A stretch of 48,716 bases of DNA, taken from positions 1-48,716 of the forward strand of contig CAVWXP010000011.1 in assembly GCA_963759175.1 (NCBI GenBank), given 5' to 3'. The notes beneath the pieces are model-generated. The model was not told the DNA's origin. It made no database searches and worked only from the letters and a program-made list of their open reading frames with translations. The stretch's first letter is position 1, and every line of letters begins with the position of its first letter. Position numbers and translations under genes: made by a program. Shown piece after piece: positions 46,298 to 48,716 of this stretch. This DNA is from SZUA-442 sp963759175 (GTDB lineage: Bacteria > Actinomycetota > Acidimicrobiia > Spongiisociales > UBA5794).

Positions 46298-46977
46298 GCG
46301 TCGGGATCGACGAGCCTGACCCCGGCACCACGGCGGGTGTGGAGATATCGCGGCTCAGCCGCGGTCTCCCCGAGTTTGCGGCGCAGCCACGACAGGTGCA
46401 CGTCGACCGTTTTGTCGGCGCCTCCGTAGGGTTGGCGCCACACCTCGGCCATGAGCTCACGTTTCGACACGAGGATGCCGGGACGCGACGCCAGGAACGC
46501 CAGTAGCTCGAACTCCTTGAGCGTGAGGTCCAACCTTTCGCCGTCGAGCGCCACCTCCTTCGCTCCGAGATCGATGCGCAGACCGCCGACCTCGAGGATC
46601 TCCGCAGCGGACGCACCGCCACCACGCCTGAGGACGGCGTTGATCCTGGCCTCGATGTGGACAGCCGAGTAGGGCTTGGTGACGTAATCGTCGGCACCGG
46701 CATTGAGAAGTGCGACGATCGTGCGTTCATCGTCCCTTGCCGTCGCGACGATGATCGGGGTGTCACCGAGCGCCCGGATCATCTTGAGGACATCGACGCC
46801 ATCGATGTCGGGAAGCCCGAGGTCGAGGAGTACGACATCCCATGAGCTGGCCGTGTACGACTCCACACCACCGAGTCCGTGCGCCGAGGCATCGACGTCG
46901 AAACCGCGGGCGGCGAGATGCGCGACGAGCGATTGCCGGATCGCTGAATCATCCTCGATGATGAGCACGGAGGGCAT
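46294..46977 (-). CDS. OmpR-family response regulator
   Basis: 227 residues. Receiver domain 1-118 with acidic pair Asp9/Asp10, phosphoacceptor Asp52 in VVLLDLGLPDIDG, Thr region VATARDD and Lys in VTKPYSA. Winged-helix DNA-binding domain about 125-222: GLRIDLGAKEVALDG, LTLKEFELLAFLASRPG, KTVDVHLSWLRRKLGE. It is upstream of the kinase gene in the same operon, and divergent from a secreted-protein gene that is its likely target. The inverted repeat at 47036-47056 lies in the shared promoter. Confidence 0.94.
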   Translation of the reverse strand: MPSVLIIEDDSAIRQSLVAHLAARGFDVDASAHGLGGVESYTASSWDVVLLDLGLPDIDGVDVLKMIRALGDTPIIVATARDDERTIVALLNAGADDYVTKPYSAVHIEARINAVLRRGGGASAAEILEVGGLRIDLGAKEVALDGERLDLTLKEFELLAFLASRPGILVSKRELMAEVWRQPYGGADKTVDVHLSWLRRKLGETAAEPRYLHTRRGAGVRLVDPDA

Positions 46978-47035
46978 CGCGCCACCATACCGACCGCCCG
47001 CTCCCCGATCGATACCTGCACCGACGTTTCGCCGG

Positions 47036-47056
47036 GGGTTATCCGTGCCTTAACCC
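47036..47056. promoter_or_regulatory. Inverted repeat between the response regulator and a secreted protein
   Basis: GGGTTA (47036-47041) and TAACCC (47051-47056) are inverted around 9 bases, in the 110-base divergent region. The position suits a site for the adjacent response regulator, but arms are only 6 bp and OmpR regulators often prefer direct repeats. Confidence 0.35.
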
Positions 47057-47087
47057 AGTCGGACGCACGGTGGGACATACTGACGCC

Positions 47088-47672
47088 ATGGCACGACGTT
47101 TCGTCCTCTTCGCAGCTTGGCTCGGCGCCACGGCCCTCGCCGTGGTCGTCGCATCCGCAGCGGTGGGTACGGTGCGGACCGAGGTCACCGACCAACCATC
47201 CGCCGCTGAACCATTCGTCGCTGCGACCATCGCCGCGGGCGCAACGACCACGACGATCCCCACCACCGTTACCGACCCGAGTACATCGACGACGTCGACG
47301 GTCGTCGACGACCCCGCCGACGAGGTGCCGTCGACCACCCTCGAATCGTCGACGACCACCTTGGGCAGCTCCACGCGAGACGATGACGAGGACGATGACC
47401 CGGTTCCGACGACGACGGTTCCCACCCAGACCTCCACCACCGCGGCATCGGTGACGAAGACCTACAACCTGCCTGGCGGCACGGTGACGATCTCCGCGAG
47501 CGACCCGGACGTCCGATTCGTAGGGGCCTCGCCGGCCGCCGGATACACCATCGAGGTCGAGGATCGCGGACCGGACGAGGTGAAGGTCGAGTTCGAAGGC
47601 GCTGGAGGCGAGAGCAAGTTCGCCGCCACGTGGGACTCCGGCGAACTCCGCATCGACATCGACGAGGATTAG
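47088..47672 (+). CDS. Secreted Thr/Ser/Asp-rich protein
   Basis: 194 residues from ATG 47088 (an upstream in-frame GTG at 47070 is less likely). Signal peptide MARRFVLFAAWLGATALAVVVASAAVG. Residues 40-125 are low-complexity Thr/Ser with a DDDEDDD cluster, likely an extended stalk. Residues 125-194 form a small beta domain: KTYNLPGGTVTISASDPDVRFVGASPAAGYTIEVED, ending DSGELRIDIDED. No family recognised. Divergent from the two-component system, so it may be a regulon member or the sensor's input partner. Confidence 0.72.
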   Translation: MARRFVLFAAWLGATALAVVVASAAVGTVRTEVTDQPSAAEPFVAATIAAGATTTTIPTTVTDPSTSTTSTVVDDPADEVPSTTLESSTTTLGSSTRDDDEDDDPVPTTTVPTQTSTTAASVTKTYNLPGGTVTISASDPDVRFVGASPAAGYTIEVEDRGPDEVKVEFEGAGGESKFAATWDSGELRIDIDED

Positions 47673-47746
47673 GCGGGGCCAGTAGCGGCCGCTACCGGGT
47701 CCCATGGTCGTCGATAGGCTGCGGCCACCAATCCGTCAGGAGCAGT

Positions 47747-48716
47747 GTGGAACTCGGTCTCACGACGTTCGCCGAGACGATCTCATCAGCTGGAGCGGGG
47801 CTGGTCGAACACCACGGCGAACGCCTCCGCCAGGTCGTCGATGAAGCCGTACTCGCCGAACGAGTCGGCCTCGACATCTATGCCATCGGCGAGCACCACC
47901 GTCCGGACTTCGCAGCATCCGCGCCCGCCGTCGTCCTCGCAGCGATCGCCGCACGGACCGAGAGGATTCGCCTGTCCCCGGCCGTCACGGTGCTGTCCTC
48001 CGACGACCCGGTTCGCGTCTACCAGCAGTTCGCAACGCTCGATCTGCTCTCAGAAGGACGAACGGAGCTGCTGGTGGGGCGCGGCTCGTTCATCGAGTCC
48101 TTCCCACTCTTCGGCTACTCGCTCGAGGACTACGAGGAGCTGTTCGCCGAGAAGCTCGACCTCCTCCTCGCGATCCGCGACCACGAACGGGTGACGTGGT
48201 CGGGTTCGTTCCGGCCACCATTGGTCGACCAAGGTGTCTATCCCCGATCGATGCAGGACCCGTTGCCGGTGTGGGTGGGGGTCGGCGGAACACCCCAGTC
48301 CGTCGTGCGGGCCGGCCATCGCGGGCTCCCCGTCGCCCTCGCCATCATCGGTGGATCCCCGGAGCGGTTCGCCGTCCTCGCCGATCTGCATCGTCGTTCA
48401 CTTCGCGAGGCCGGCTACGACCCCGCCGATGTACCGCTCGCCGTCCATGCGCACGGTCATGTCGCTGCGAGCACCGAGCAGGCCGTCGAGGAGTTCTACC
48501 CCTCGTATGCGGCAGCGATGACCCGCATCGGTCGCGAACGGGGCTGGGGCCCGATGACACGCCCGCAGTTCGACGCCATGCGCAGCCCGGATGGCTCACT
48601 CGTCCTCGGTGATTCTGACGAGGTCGCCACGAAGATCGCTCGCTGGCGGGAGATCCTCGGCATCGAACGCTTCATGCTCCACGTGAGCGTGGGCACCATG
48701 CCCCACGAGCAGGTGA
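47747..48716 (+). CDS. LLM-class oxidoreductase, partial (right edge)
   Basis: The GTG at 47747 follows CAGGAGCAGT and the frame is open to the window edge (323 residues seen). Luciferase-like signature: VELGLTTFAETI, GLDIYAIGEHHRPDFAASAPAVVLAAIAARTERIRLSPAVTVLSSDDPVRVYQQFATLDLLSEGR, ELLVGRGSFIESFPLFG, and WVGVGGTPQSVVRAGHRGLPVALAIIGG. The EHHRPDF motif is found in the FMN/F420 LLM group of putative alkanal-monooxygenase-like proteins. Different subgroup from the LLM protein at 13551. Cofactor and substrate unknown. Confidence 0.85.
   Translation, partial: MELGLTTFAETISSAGAGLVEHHGERLRQVVDEAVLAERVGLDIYAIGEHHRPDFAASAPAVVLAAIAARTERIRLSPAVTVLSSDDPVRVYQQFATLDLLSEGRTELLVGRGSFIESFPLFGYSLEDYEELFAEKLDLLLAIRDHERVTWSGSFRPPLVDQGVYPRSMQDPLPVWVGVGGTPQSVVRAGHRGLPVALAIIGGSPERFAVLADLHRRSLREAGYDPADVPLAVHAHGHVAASTEQAVEEFYPSYAAAMTRIGRERGWGPMTRPQFDAMRSPDGSLVLGDSDEVATKIARWREILGIERFMLHVSVGTMPHEQV

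Overview
The window is GC-rich DNA with F420/flavin LLM oxidoreductases, an ECF sigma factor with a short-lived-looking anti-sigma partner, actinobacterial-type S-layer homology repeats (the CNPP.ND.FCP form), an MtrA-like two-component pair and a tRNA-Gly(CCC). These point to a high-GC actinobacterium, most likely of the Acidimicrobiia type; that placement is inference. No transposase, phage gene or CRISPR array was seen.

Layout. 1-3284 (minus): the end of a DrrA-type ABC exporter operon (ATPase, then two ABC-2 permeases; the second runs off the left edge). 3438-5549: a secreted protein with three Ig-like repeats, closed by a strong hairpin. 5602-13457 (minus): three consecutive genes that all deal with cyclic nucleotides: an ABC exporter with a C-terminal cyclic-nucleotide-binding (CNB) domain, a patatin phospholipase with an N-terminal CNB domain, and a soluble-adenylyl-cyclase-like protein (two cyclase domains, AAA-type NTPase, TPR tail). 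13551-21367: LLM oxidoreductase, SRPBCC protein, a hipBA toxin-antitoxin pair, a small membrane protein coupled to a HAD phosphatase, a membrane spermidine-synthase-like protein, tRNA-Gly and a PNPOx-like protein. 21457-23686: a near-consensus promoter overlapped by a 34-bp palindrome, a nine-codon leader, a cupin, an ABM-like protein, a SnoaL-like protein and an acetolactate decarboxylase with a ribbon-helix-helix N-terminus. 23751-25656 (minus): a Cys/Asp repeat protein followed by an ECF sigma and its anti-sigma. 25985-29475: a giant GH94-like protein. 29516-32825 (minus): ABC-2 permease, two ATPases and TetR, with a perfect TetR-type palindrome just upstream. 32897-39296: GNAT, SLH-anchored 5'-nucleotidase, mini K+ channel, membrane esterase, DRG-like GTPase and a hypothetical. 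39381-40236: a non-coding repeat island of eight palindromes flanked by inverted heptad arrays. 40281-48716: a cation-chloride-cotransporter-like permease, esterase, PlsC acyltransferase, two-component system, secreted Thr-rich protein and a second LLM oxidoreductase cut by the right edge.

Main caveat. At least 23 reading frames break by a single base and resume in another frame with clear family continuity, most of them between 14.5 and 30 kb and between 41 and 45.6 kb. This density is far above natural pseudogene levels and affects housekeeping-like genes, so I read most of these breaks as consensus indel errors (long-read type). Such genes are given here as one feature over their full span, with the break positions stated. 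The most interesting biology is the cyclic-nucleotide cluster at 5602-13457, a possible self-contained cyclase-plus-effectors circuit.
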